In this document: positions 42,674 through 53,735 of the stretch, in pieces
Layout: each line of letters opens with the position of its first letter
Position numbering within the stretch: the stretch's first letter is position 1
Assembly (NCBI GenBank): GCA_951799405.1
Contig: OX637339.1
Location: 4,092,001 to 4,156,000 of the forward strand
Source of the DNA: Agapetus fuscipes
Lineage: Eukaryota; Arthropoda; Insecta; Trichoptera; Glossosomatidae
Length of the DNA: 64,000 nt
Reading direction: 5' to 3'
The notes under the pieces: model-generated
Database searches by the model: none
Told to the model about the DNA's origin: nothing
The model's input: the letters and a program-made list of their open reading frames with translations, nothing else
Program-made: the position numbers and the translations under genes

Positions 42674-42727
42674 AAATGTTGGGTGAGCGCTGCTTTTGTG
42701 TGGATCACACCTCAAGAGCCCTCTGCA
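42674..42727 (-). repeat. SINE B tail fragment
   Basis: TGAGCGCTGCTTTTGTG and CACACCTCAAGAGCCC. Confidence 0.75.
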
Positions 42728-42787
42728 AAAGTATAATATGAATATCTCGACATATGTAGGTACTTCCTCGAATATACTTACTCGTAG

Positions 42788-43052
42788 GTCCTTGACTTAT
42801 AGGTTGGTATGACGCTGACCACCCATACTGTAAAAAATGGTTCATTTTGCCAATATTACCCCTGTTTCGGGGAAGGTCGGCAAAAGTTGCAGGTTTATGT
42901 TCATTTGGGATTTGTGTAATTTGAAAGTACATATTCATCATTTGTAAGCACGAATTTACACGTGTTTGTTTGTGGGCGGGTATTTGATATGAGTTTTTAA
43001 TGTTAATATTGTCTTTGCAACTTAAATTATAGATTATAGATTTTAGCATTGC
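42788..43052 (+). repeat. Family A repeat, A2 subfamily
   Basis: TCCTTGACTTATAGGTTGG to TTGCAACTTAAATTATAGA. Confidence 0.9.
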
Positions 43053-44187
43053 AAATTTGTATTGACAAACAGACCACATCAAAAATGTCAAGAATCAACT
43101 GAAAAATATTTCATTGTTTTATGGATAGGTATACTTAAATAACATAAAAAAATTAAAATCTCTTCACCATATTGGATTTCCAAAACTTATTACATCCCCA
43201 CACTCAGCAAAATGTAATATCACTTGGCCGGGCTAGAGACAGGACACAGAGACACAACTTCAATAAAAAATCAAATAGATAGTTTGAAAAGCCATTAAAA
43301 CGCTACGTCCTGCATTTAGCAAAAACGTCAAATTCATACTTTTCACAATGCTGTTAACTAGAAAAACTCCCTGATTATCGGAAATACATTTATTATTTAC
43401 TATGTCGTCACATAGACGAGGGATTTTTTTATTGCGTCGAATCCATCCCATACCTTGCGATGCTCATTTCAACTTTTCCCACAGCGCAGCGCAGGACTTT
43501 TAAGTGGATTTTTTTAAAAGCATGTCCAGCGGAGTGACGCAAGCATTTTTTAGTTATTTTCTACACGGAACAGAACTTTCCCTCAGTTAGTGCGGGCTTT
43601 GAAATTTTCTCTGTGAAATTATTTTTGCGTATGGTTTTCAGTTTTTTCAGGCCGCCAACCTTTTAAGCTGAAACTTTTAATTGGCCTCCCAGGGGAATCG
43701 GGGTTTTCGTCATTTTTCAGCATTATTAATGATGTCGAGTCCTTTTTTATGTCATTGTATGAAATAATGTGTTAGCCCCTTTTTATACGATCCGGTTTCG
43801 GTCATCCGGTAGCGTCTACCCGATCTCGAAATGTATGCGATTTCTGATTTAACACCGGACCGGATCGGATGAGAAAGTATTAAATGAGAGCCATTGATAT
43901 ATTAAATTAAATATATTTATATCGATGGTGAGAGCCTACACGTGTTTTTCTTAGATTAATGTATTGTTACGTTTTTTGCTGTATTCTCTTTTTAATTAAA
44001 ATGACTGAATTTATTTTTACAGAATGCGTAAATCGAAAAATGTACGAAAGATGCTACAGCAATCCTAGGGAGTAATTAAGTTTTCATACATATTTTCAAA
44101 TTACTGAATGGAGGGGAGCAGAGACATAGACAAAATTTGTATCGTCGAAAAAGGAAAAGACAAAGAAATATTTTGTTATCGGTTGCT
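43053..44187. other. Unassigned sequence upstream of the RGK exon
   Basis: No repeat family or exon recognised. It probably belongs to the intron before 44429. Any earlier RGK exons (G1-G3 motifs) are not in the window as far as I can see. Confidence 0.35.
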
Positions 44188-44330
44188 AAGGGATCTTGCT
44201 TGAGGATTGGCGCTTTGTAGCGACGACCAACACGATATACACCTCTGCGGCACTACAACAAGTGTCATAGACCCCTAGAGTCTCTGAAATATAGGGGATC
44301 TCCCGCACAGGATTTCTTAAAAAAAAAAAG
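44188..44330 (+). repeat. SINE B-alt tail in the RGK intron
   Basis: CTTGAGGATTGGCGCTTTG, GCGACGACC then CACCTCTGCGGCAC, CCCGCACAGGATTTC and A11. Same tail as 17023-17325. Confidence 0.75.
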
Positions 44331-44428
44331 GACAGCAATCCCATACAAGACAAACGTTTCCTCTCCCAGAAAAAAGTTCCAAATTCAGAAAGGTCCATTT
44401 TTAATATTTGATATGGTGATTTTTCCAG

Positions 44429-45703
44429 GATGACATAGACCGGATGGACCCGCCAGACGCATTTGTGGTGATCTACTCTGTGGTGGACAAGGCGTCCTTC
44501 CAGAAAGCAGAGCAGGAGATCTCTCGGCTGCACGACGCGGAGCTGCTGAGGACACGACCACTCATCCTGGTCGCTAACAAGATAGACATGGCCAGGAGTA
44601 GAACGGTGTCTTCTCAAGGTATAAGCTATGTCATAATCATCCTAGTCGCTAACAAGATAGACATGGCCAGGAGTAGAACGGTGTCTTCTCAAGGTATAAG
44701 CTATGTCATAATCATCCTAGTCGCTAACAAGATAGACATGGCCAGGAGTAGGACGGTGTCTTCTCAAGGTATCAACTATGTCATAATCATCCTAGTCGAT
44801 AACAAGATAGACATGGCCAGGAGTAGGGCGGTGTCTTCTCAAGGTATCAACTATGTCATAATCATCCTAGTCGATAACAAGATAGACATGACCAGGAGTA
44901 GGACGGTGTCTTCTCAAGGTATCAACTATGTCATAATCATCCTAGCCGATAACAAGATAGACATGGCCAGGAGTAGGACGGTGTCTTCTCAAGGTATCAA
45001 CTATGTCATAATCATCCTAGTCGATAACAAGATAGACATGGCCAGGAGTAGGGCGGTGTCTTCTCAAGGTATCAACTATGTCATAATCATCCTAGTCGAT
45101 AACAAGATAGACATGGCCAGGAGTAGGGCGGTGTCTTCTCAAGGTATAAGCTCTGTCATAATCATCCTAGTCGCTAACAAGATAGACATAGCCAGGAGTA
45201 GGACGGTGTCTTCTCAAGGTATAAGCTATGTCATAATCATCCTAGTCGTTAACAAGATTAACAGGAGTAGGACGATGTCTTCTCAAGGTATCATACTTAT
45301 TAGATAGTTCATTTCTACTGTATGGACTTTACTAATTTCACTTTCACTCACCGTCCAGGCTTCACTTCCATACATCAATGCATGCCAACACAAAATACTT
45401 CTAATATTTTGTTTTAATATTTCAGACGGCAAATGCTTAGCGTGCACGTATCGAGCCAAGTTCATCGAAATTTCCGTAGTCATCAATCACAACGTGGACG
45501 AACTGCTGGTGGGGATCCTGAACCAAATCCGGCTCAAGGAGGAGCACACCAGCTCCCAGGGCTCCCGGGAGGGGTCCCCGGCGCAGTGGTACAAATCCAA
45601 GGGCGTAGTCAGAGCCAGCATGAAGGCGCGGCAGATGCTCACCTGGATATTCGGCAAGGAAGACAACAAATTCAAGAACTGTGAAAATCTTCATGTATTA
45701 TAA
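44429..45703 (+). CDS. RGK-family small GTPase (Rad/Gem/Rem-like), last two exons
   Basis: Exon a is 44429-44618 (acceptor TTTTTCCAG, donor CAAG|GTATAA) and exon b is 45426-45703 (acceptor TTTAATATTTCAG, stop TAA). Joined in phase 1 they give 155 residues. DDIDRMDPPDAFVVIYSV and the Ala/Ser-rich helix are followed by LILVANKIDMARSR (G4 box NKxD), CLACTYRAKFIEISV (G5 area), NHNVDELLVGILNQIRLKEE, then a basic tail with WYKSKG and the end CENLHVL, the RGK-type C-terminal motif. Known RGK proteins regulate voltage-gated calcium channels through the beta subunit and bind calmodulin and 14-3-3; that is family knowledge. G1-G3 are not in the window, so 5' exons lie upstream. The donor of exon a is embedded in a tandem array. 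Which of the invertebrate Rgk genes this is cannot be told. Confidence 0.88.
44561..45300 (+). repeat. Tandem array of 75-bp units, each with an RGK G4 box and a splice donor
   Basis: The segment from ATCCTGGTCGCTAACAAG through the donor and about 20 intronic bases is repeated. GATAGACATGG-like starts fall at 44581 and then every 75 bp to 45256, ten in all counting the original. The last unit has a 6-bp deletion. The period is a multiple of three, so the exon frame stays open through all units (to 45307) and each adds 25 residues with NKID. CAAG|GT donors lie at 44618, 44693, 44768, 44843, 44918, 44993, 45068, 45143, 45218 and 45287 (last exon base), all in phase 1. Confidence 0.95.
45301..45425 (-). 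mobile_element. LINE L1-like fragment in the RGK intron
   Basis: The - strand reads LMYGSEAWTVSESE, the motif after the reverse-transcriptase catalytic region. Shared with 24950-25045. It ends close to the acceptor of the last exon. Confidence 0.6.
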
Positions 45704-45889
45704 AAGTAAACAACAATCAAATGATGAACTTTTTTTAAGATAGAAATGTTTGATACAATAAAAATATACCTAACTGAAAAATGGCAGAAGAAATTGAAAC
45801 AGTAAGGGCCGTTACAAACTAGACAGATTTTTTTTTTTTACAATAACAAAAGTTTTTATTTTTTTTATTTGGATATTAGACAACCCGTT

Positions 45890-45970
45890 ATGGGAGAATT
45901 TCTCGACGTTTCATTGGTGAGGTAGCCAACGTCTTCAGGAGACACCCTCTCTGCACGATGCCTGAGTCAA
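45890..45970 (-). other. Hammerhead-like motif, Penelope-type
   Basis: In sense orientation GTGCAGAGAGGG, CTGAAGA, C, GTTGG-CTACCTCA-CCAAT, GAAACGTCGAG. It lies just after the RGK gene. Confidence 0.5.
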
Positions 45971-46022
45971 ATGACGACTGAGTAAATATGTCAAACAACC
46001 GTAATTCCAATGTAAACCTAAC

Positions 46023-46168
46023 AACTAGACACATTCTGCCTGGCTTGTCTATGGTTTGTATGTGGATTACCGGGTCAAAAGTGTAGTAGCGGATGGCGAT
46101 GTATGAAAGCTTTCACGCAGTCTGTCCGTTAATCCATAGACAAACCGGGTAGAATTTGTCTAGTGTGG
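46023..46168. mobile_element. MITE-like inverted repeat, arms of about 32 bp
   Basis: CTAGACACATTCTGCC, TTGTCTATGG at left; CCATAGACAA, GGTAGAATTTGTCTAG at right. Confidence 0.7.
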
Positions 46169-46179
46169 AAAAGCAAATA

Positions 46180-47552
46180 AGCCAATAAAGTATTAAACAT
46201 TTATGAAAACTCCCCTTGATTGCATAAATCGGAAATTTATGAAATATACAATGGCACTCCTAGTGAGTCAGCTACTTTTTATACATTATTTTGGAGTTTA
46301 CACAGTATTTCTACTCGGGGTACTGATTTCATCAACAGCACTTAAATTTAAAGTGTCCTCTAATAAATAAAGTGGCATGTGGAAGCTATTGATTTTCACA
46401 GGTAAGGCCTTACGCCAACCACTTTGTTTGAAATTTGGTTTTTGCAATTTCCGAGAGAGCCGGTTCTTGTACATTTTTGTAAAGATTTTTTTTTCTATTT
46501 GCTACTGAAATTGTATTTTGGATGTGTCCATTTTTTTAATTAAGGATTTGTTAGTAAAATCAAAGTTAAAATATTTCAAAGGAAGAAGTGAAAAAAATGG
46601 ATGCTTGAAAATTCAAATGAAATCTACCAGTCAAATAGAATACCAACCCAAAATTCAAATACCTACTGAAATATGTATTATTGTTTATGGCAGGAACTTT
46701 TCAACCAATCAGAGCTCAATAAACTCACTTCCTGTTTCATTATGGACCAATCCTGAAGCATTCTACAACTTGAAGTACTTCTGTCAATCTTTATATCTCT
46801 CAATAAACAAGAAGTATCCAAAAATAAAAGTACAATGTTCAAGAGATTTACATAAATAGAATTTATGTAATTAACTTTTTTCAACTGATTGTAAATTGTT
46901 ATTGTTTTATATTGTAGAAATAGTTGTTAGCCTGTGCCCAAAGAAAAATATACTTCCCTATAACTTTTATTGTATGTGAAATTCATTAAAATAGATCCAA
47001 CTTGGAAAGCAATATTTTTCCTAGATGATGTCAATAGACAGTTTTCTACCTTACCCACAAAATCTTTCCTATTTTCATAATATAAACTGAAAACCATGAC
47101 CTCCCAATTGTATTGAACGGTCAAACAGAAATCCTGTAATTTGGTATTTAACCTTTTATAAGCGCTTAAGTTAAAATGAAATAGTAGAATTTTGTATTTA
47201 TTATCAAATATTTTTAAAATATTCAAACAACATAAAAAAAAAATTAGAGTCGTCAAAATTGGCATGTATGTTCCATATTCAAATATTTAAAATTTTAAAT
47301 TCGGAATAAAGTCAACCATTCTCTCACGAGTAACATTTCTTACAGTATTCAAACTTAAAGTAAGATGGAACAATGGAGTCAGGGCAAACTTGAATTTAGA
47401 ATTTTTTCTCAGCAGGCAAACTTCACACTTGTATGTGACTACGGTTGTAGATAAGTAAGTAATATATAATCTAAGATTATAGCTTTCTAACGACTCCAGT
47501 CCCAAGTGCCCGTTGAGAAAAAAGTCTACATTCAAAAAGCAAGAGATAACTA
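46180..47552. other. Mostly unassigned; recurring word at 46207, SINE C piece at 46405-46470
   Basis: CCTTACGCCAACCACTTTG is a reverse C piece. The long frames at 46518-46859, 46927-47265 and 47287-47643 are Lys/Asn/Leu-rich with no recognisable domain and are judged chance. Confidence 0.4.
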
Positions 47553-47680
47553 AATATTTGTTTGCCTTTTCCCTAGCAAGCGGGCCATGTGATGTCATAA
47601 TTTTGTCTACATCACTCCATAGACAAACAAGTTTTGATGTCACACGGCTGGGTTGCTAGGGAAAAGGCTAACCAATATTT
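47553..47680. mobile_element. MITE-like inverted repeat
   Basis: GCCTTTTCCCTAGCAAGC, GTGATGTCA at left and TGATGTCACACGGCTGGGTT, GCTAGGGAAAAGGC at right; arms of about 37 bp or more. Confidence 0.75.
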
Positions 47681-48714
47681 TTTTGTAGCTAAAAATCCTA
47701 GCTTCATAAATGTATGACATTAACCTGCCAAAAACAAACAAATTTGGAACATCCCTGCCAAAAACGTTCCGACTCTATCGTGGAAAATATAAAGTTGCCC
47801 GCAACAAAAATATCATATGAGTCATCTGTTTCCAAAGTATGCTATCTCCACACAAACCATTTTTGATAAATCTAACATTTTTAATGGCGACAATCGTGGA
47901 ATTTGGAAAAAAGACATTGACAAGCTTGTTGCTTTTAGTCAAGGTATAGCGGGTATAGGAACAACAAAAATACACACATATTCAGGGTAATTATATACCT
48001 TGACAAAAATATGTAAAAGTCATTTTTACTGTAGGTAAATGGAAATAGCAGATTTGGAAACAGGCGACTCATATTCTTATTTTCTTCATGTATTTTATTT
48101 ATAGGTATTATTACACCAAAATCCCTTCCTTGCCTTCTAATTTCACGTAAATTAAAGATAATATGTGCCTTTGAATATGTTTACATTGTGTAAGATGAGT
48201 TTTATTGAATTATCATTGTCTATACCTAGTTGAAAAAAAAATACCTATCCTGTCATAAAAATATCCTGTCGTAAATGTCAAAATAAACCTTAATCTTCAT
48301 TATTGTAATGTAAATTTAAAAAAAAAAAAGCTAAACAGTAAAGGTTACTGCCTCCCTCTTTGTGCAGCAGTGCTGAAGTTGCAAATTGCTTTTATGATCG
48401 CCAATCTTCACTGAAGAGGCACAAGAAGAAGAAATTAAGAAAAAATGTTAAAACTCGAGCTTGAGAAAATTAGTTACTGATGTATCTACTATTACTTTAC
48501 TAATAGTTTAAGTTTTAAATATAATTGTATTCAAATATTTTAATCTTTGTGCCCAGAGTATTTTGAAAATCATTTTAGGGAGTGGTTTTTTAAAGTCCTT
48601 TTTTGTAGAAACATAAGCGAGTACACTACAGAATAAGTTTTAAAGAATTTACATTAGAGTTACATGAAAGATTTATACCTGATTTCACAGACAACTTTTA
48701 CATTTGAAATATTC
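47681..48714. other. Unassigned AT-rich sequence
   Basis: No feature recognised. Confidence 0.35.
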
Positions 48715-48851
48715 TTAGGCCCGGTATTTTCAACGTAAGCATAGCGAATTTATACTGAATGAAAAGGACGCACTTATGACAAGCTTGTGGGTACTTTTTT
48801 TTATTAGCTTAAAGTTACATATCATGCTTACGTTGAAAAAATCGGGCCTTA
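48715..48851. mobile_element. Small MITE with GGCCCGGT ends and TTA target duplication
   Basis: TTA|GGCCCGGTATTTTCAACG and CGTTGAAAAAATCGGGCC|TTA, arms of about 25 bp. Compatible with PIF/Harbinger (inference). Confidence 0.75.
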
Positions 48852-48927
48852 GTTAGTTTGGAAAGTTTTAGGAAGAAAAAAATAGATTTATGTAGGTATT
48901 TACCTAGTTCGGCAAAAAGCTTAATTC

Positions 48928-49130
48928 CGATCTATAGCTCAGTCGGTAGAATGCTTACGTTCCATGCCAAAGAGCTAAGGTTTATTCCTCAAATTTTATA
49001 TGAAATAGTTGGCAATTGAGGCAGGTCCCCTTACTGTAATAAAATAAATAGATTCCACTCGCCACATGGCACCCTTTCAGGGAAAAAGCAGCAAGAAGGT
49101 GTTCTATATGCACAGTTGTTTGCCTATGTA
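48928..49130 (+). repeat. SINE C with internal deletion
   Basis: GATCTATAGCTCAGTCGG head, then a jump to GGCAGGTCCCCTTACTG and TCCACTCGCCACATGGC. Confidence 0.7.
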
Positions 49131-49195
49131 TTGAACTACTTTGTGATGCTGAGAAACCATGATGTGAATATTTTTGTCTTCTAAAAGGATTGGAT

Positions 49196-49378
49196 TTGCA
49201 CTCGAGAGTTGCTTTCCGGGATCTGGTGCCCTAGTCTATTGGAGCTGGAGTTTCCTGATGTTTTGCAACATGTATTCACGCTAAAGAAGTGCATCGCAGA
49301 CATGGACAAAACGTCTGGAAGCTCTAGCTCCAATTCACCATGGAAACAGATCCCAGGATGCAACTCTCCAGTGTTAAC
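49196..49378. repeat. Inverted repeat, arms of about 68 bp
   Basis: CACTCGAGAGTTGCTTTCCG, TTGGAGCTGGAGTTTCCTGA pair with TCTGGAAGCTCTAGCTCCAA, CAGGATGCAACTCTCCAGTG. A related single arm is at 62365-62430. Confidence 0.75.
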
Positions 49379-50599
49379 AGCCAGTCGTGTAAACTCCTAT
49401 TGAATTTAAACTGAAATTACAGTCATTTGACACATTTACAAATTCAGATTTCAATTGATTTACAAAATCAGATATAAAACAAACAGTTATAGATTAATTA
49501 AATCTATTCTCGTCTCTTTTTTAGTGACGTAACCAGCTTTTTCAATGACACATTTGTTGTGTGGTGATCAAGTATGAACTGTTAAATGCTTTCCACTAAA
49601 GGATACCTAAAATCGAAGAGTCGTAGATGAAATTAGGTATAAGTAAGTATATCTTTATGTAAATCTAATTTACAGTAAACAATATTAAATACCTATTAAG
49701 ATACTTTACAATTACATTTTAGAATCCATATCAGAAATTACTTAGATCATTGAAATCATCGTACCAATTTTTATATATCAACAAAACCAATGTATAAACC
49801 TAGCTCCTAAATACTCTACAATCCAATGGTCCAAATTTACTATTGTGTTATACATTTAATGTAAAAAATGAACTATTTATTGTATATTCCCTTACACCAA
49901 CCATTTACAATCTTTCTATTTTATACATTTGTGTACAAAAATATAAATAAGTATTCATTTTGTAGTTATTAGATCACAGTGGTACACATATCGTAATGAA
50001 CATGTTTGAAAATGGAACTAGCAGCGCCATCGTGTACAACATATAACCATGAAGTTAGTGTGGTTTTGCTCATGGTTTTTATTTTAAATTTTGACAAAAA
50101 AAAGCTAGCTTTAAATGCCAAAAAATAAAATAAACTTTAAAAGGGAGATTATGCTTTAAATGAAGTGGCATTTATTGATAAAATGTAAAAGTATGCCCAT
50201 TGATTTAGTCATTTGGTCTGCCCATATTATCAAAGCAGCGTCCTTGCTCAAATGTAACTCACATTCATAACGATGCGTGAACCATTGTAGGTACATAGTT
50301 ATTAAGTTTTTTGTTGTGATTTTGTGTGAAAAAAAATGTTTGTATGATATTAGGTACTTAAGGTAACTTTTCACTTTTTTTGTAAATATATTTAGAAAAA
50401 AAAACATTTTATAATAATACCTGTTTCAACGTTTTTAAAAAAGATAAAATGGAGTCTGCACATTTAAATCAGGGGAAAAACTGTGATGTCACTTAATCAG
50501 CTTCAGAGCACTTGGAAATGGTTGCTAAGGACTTAAGTTCCAAACCTGACCACCACCGTCTTGGGGATGTCCGATGATAGACCAGTTGGTCTGTTTCTT
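49379..50599. other. Unassigned AT-rich sequence
   Basis: No feature recognised. The frame at 50156-50407 has no supporting feature. Confidence 0.35.
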
Positions 50600-50720
50600 C
50601 AGTTCCTTGGACCTTGAGTATACCGCTGTACAGAGTCAGGATGAGCTGGGAGTCACAGGACTTACGACCTGTCTCTGGTTGGTTAAGGATTCTTTCGTCA
50701 TGACAAGGTTCCCAATTTCT
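50600..50720. repeat. Repeat K
   Basis: CAGGATGAGCTGGGAGTCAC, GACTTACGACCTGTCTCTGG, CTTTCGTCATGACA are shared with 61950-62040. On the - strand both read KxSLTNQRQVVSPVTP, so it may be a transposon ORF end. Confidence 0.65.
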
Positions 50721-50997
50721 ACCAACTCATCCTTCCTCCCAATATGTAAATCCGATTTATTACATTTCATGGCTAGAGGCGTCTTGTGTATAACAGCACC
50801 ATTGTGTTTTTCTGGACTAGCTTTGATTTCGAATGCGGCCAGTATACAACATAGATTCATTTATATCATGCAACTATCAGTTTTATTTTTATTTTATTAC
50901 GGCTGCCACAGAGAGCAGCTTTTCCTGTTAGGGGATTCCCAGCTGTCTTTCCGCCTCTTAGGAGGTCTTCCACGAGGAGAGGTTCCATTATCTAGTT

Positions 50998-51300
50998 CCA
51001 TTGTCTAGTGGTAACGCTTCGGACTCGTAAGTGGAAGGTTGTGGGTTCAAATCCTGACGGAGCATAAAAAATATATCATATAAATTATATATTTTCAAAT
51101 TTTCTCTTCGCTGGGTTGAAAAATTCATAAACCTTTACCAAAGACTAGACATCAAAAAGTCCATCCAGCCTTACAGCAACTGGGTTTTGCTTGAGAATTG
51201 TCGCTTTCTACAGCGATGACCAAGCTCGCAGAGGACTCTTGAGTCACACAAAAACAGCTCTCACCAAATAAATCATCCTAATATTATTATTATTAGGCTG
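50998..51300 (+). repeat. SINE B, near full length
   Basis: CCATTGTCTAGTGGTAACGC head, GGGTTCAAATCCTGACGG box B, (ATT)n tail at 51283-51294. Confidence 0.85.
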
Positions 51301-52125
51301 GTTATGTGGTGTGATATATGGGGGTCTGGTTTTGTCTATTTTTTATACATGGCCGTACCACTACCTCGTTTGTGATCTGTTTCACTTTATAACGTCGTCT
51401 ACCTCACACATTTCACGTATTCTTGTGTTTCTCACTCAATATCTCAGAGACTTACCTACTAAGGACAGCTTTTATTTAGTCCTTATCGGGTCTTATATTC
51501 TACAATGCTCTCAAATACAAAAAAACAATAATAACCTGGAATATTTTTTTCATTGTGGGCGATAACCTGTGATGTCATCCAGATGTGGGAGATTCTGAAT
51601 GTGCCGACTCCATTGTTGTTAGTATGATAAGTGGGGTGACAATAATTTATGTCCATTTAAATAGTTGAGTTTGCAGTGCTGTCATCAAAACATACAGGAA
51701 ACATAGCTTAACAATATGATATACTATATCTTAAAACATAAAATTGCTCCATACTGTTGAAAAAACAATCTGTAATCAAGTTAAATTAAAACAATGTAAA
51801 AAATCTTTCAATTTATTTTTATTTACAAACGTTAACATAACACAAGACCTACATAACTAAGAGCAAACAGTCGTTAACAGAAAAATGCATGCAATCAAAA
51901 CGTTGTGTTTTTCATGATGGCCGACTTGCATGGTGTCGCAATAAACTTGAAAAAATAATAAATGTCCAACATCAGTTAAGTAATCAATTTATAGATGTTT
52001 TTAGGTTTTTACGGCAGGCTTCAAATGATGGACATTCAGCTTCAAAGTTTTGTTGGCCGTGGTCTCAGTGCCATAGCTCAGAAGAAGTTACCCACAGGCC
52101 ACAGTTTATTCTGGTTCAGACCAGT
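51301..52125. other. Unassigned sequence
   Basis: No feature recognised. Confidence 0.35.
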
Positions 52126-52126
52126 C

Positions 52127-52340
52127 GATAGCTCAGTTGCTACAATGCTTGCATTCCATACCGATGGTTCTATTCCCACCAAGGGTGTGAGGAATGATTT
52201 CCAGTTTTGGTGTTTATTGCAAAAGCTGAATTAAATTCCAAAAGGCTTACTCAGCATTTACAATAAATGAGAATCAGGCCCCTTGAAAGCTGGGAAACCC
52301 CAATTCAACTACAGTGGTTGGTGTGCACTCTACTTGCCAC
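52127..52340 (+). repeat. SINE C, 3'-truncated
   Basis: GTCGATAGCTCAGTTGCTAC head to ACTACAGTGGTTGGTGTG. Confidence 0.75.
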
Positions 52341-52766
52341 CCCTTCTTTTTACTGATTTCTTTATTTGTTTCGATTTAGTAATGAAACGTAAGACATGAC
52401 AAACAATAAACCATACCTGAAAATATCAGGAAAAATATTATCGCGTGAGCTATGTATTTTATTAGGAAGGATACTGGCAGGGAATCCCAAACTGCGATGG
52501 GAGGATGAAGTAAGAAATTCCACACAGTTTCTCTAGATTCTAGAGTCTAGAAGGTAAGTTGGAAGATGGCTGCAGGGAACAGAAACAATTCAATACACAG
52601 TATTTGAGGCGCTAAGACTTGATTCGGGCTGTTTAACAGCCTTCCAATGCAGAGAAATCAATTTCATTTACACGACCCTACTGTTCAACTATCTTTGTAT
52701 GCTTTACTAAACAAAATGTAAATGTGAATCAGCTTACAAAGCACTGATTGATATACAAGATTTAGA
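52341..52766. other. Unassigned sequence
   Basis: No feature recognised. Confidence 0.3.
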
Positions 52767-52774
52767 TGGTGCAT

Positions 52775-53278
52775 CATGGGCGTACCCAGGAAGAGCCAGG
52801 GGGGGCAGCTGCCCCCCCCTGGAAGAGAAAAATTGACCTTCTATAATCTATAATCTATAATCTAAGTTGCAAGGATATATTCATTTAAAGCTCTCAGATG
52901 TATGCCCACAAATCAACAAGTGTAGTTCGCGCTTACAAATGCTGAATGTGTACTTACAAATAAAATACAAACCTCAAATGAACATAAGCCCCACAACTTT
53001 TGCCGACCTTCCCTGAAACAGGGGTGACATTGGCAAAGTGAACCATTTTTTACAGTATGGGTGGTCAGCCTAATACCAACCTATAAGTCAAAATAATCCA
53101 AAATTGTATTGCAATTACTAAAATTACCATTATTCGATAATGTCTTGCCCCCCCCCCCCCCCCCTAGAGGAAATTACGTGCCTACCTCCCCCCACCGTCG
53201 GCGATATATTTTGGTGACGATGATCATCAATTTTCCAAAACCTGCCCCCCCCTAGATTTGATCCTGGGTACGCCCATG
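52775..53278. mobile_element. TIR element with CATGGGCGTACCCAGGA ends and 8-bp target duplication
   Basis: Perfect 17-bp inverted ends. TGGTGCAT at 52767-52774 and 53279-53286. C-rich runs inside. The 8-bp duplication fits hAT or P-like transposases (inference). Confidence 0.9.
52838..53092 (-). repeat. Family A repeat (A2) inside the TIR element
   Basis: CTATAATCTATAATCTATAA tail to CCTATAAGTCAA. Confidence 0.9.
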
Positions 53279-53345
53279 TGGTGCATGTAACACAAAGTAC
53301 TCTTATGTGCCACAAAATTAAAATAAGTGGTTTATGATAACAGTA

Positions 53346-53606
53346 TCTAATCTAATCTAATCTAATCTAAGCTGCAAAGATATATATCATTTAAGATTTA
53401 TATTAAATGCATTCCCACAAGCAAACATGTATAATTTCGCGCTAACAGATGCCGCATGTGGACCTACAATATAAAAACCCAATCTCAAATGAACACAAGC
53501 TCTGCAACTCTTGCCGTCCTTCCCTGAAACAGAGGTGACATTGGCAAAGTGAACCATTTTTTACAGTATGGGTGGTCAGCCGCATACCAACCTATAAGTC
53601 AAGGAA
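53346..53606 (-). repeat. Family A repeat
   Basis: (TAATC)n tail at left, CTATAAGTCAAGGA at right. Confidence 0.9.
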
Positions 53607-53674
53607 CTTTTTTCAAAAAAAAAGACAACACAAAAGCAATTTTTGTTTCACATTTGACATTCACAGTTTCCTAC

Positions 53675-53735
53675 TTGACACTGGCGCCCCTGCTGAACGC
53701 GGGAATCCGCCACAAAGAAGAAGAAGAACAAGACA
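53675..53735 (+). mobile_element. (GAA)n LINE 3' end
   Basis: TTGACACTGGCGCCCC, CGGGAATCCGCCACAAAG, AAGAAGAAGAA; same end as at 34845-34905. Confidence 0.65.

Noticed and set aside
44186..44617. 143-codon - strand frame over the RGK exon
   Set aside because: Antisense shadow of the RGK exon and SINE tail; the + strand frame has the recognisable GTPase motifs.
44561..45300. CRISPR-like or satellite interpretation of the 75-bp array
   Set aside because: Units are contiguous without spacers, derived from the adjoining exon and donor of a eukaryotic gene.
46518..47643. Three frames of 112-118 codons around 46.5-47.6 kb
   Set aside because: Lys/Asn/Leu-rich chance frames in AT-rich DNA, no domain and no splice-site support.
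50574..51008. 144-codon + strand frame
   Set aside because: Starts in repeat K and ends in a SINE B head; no domain.
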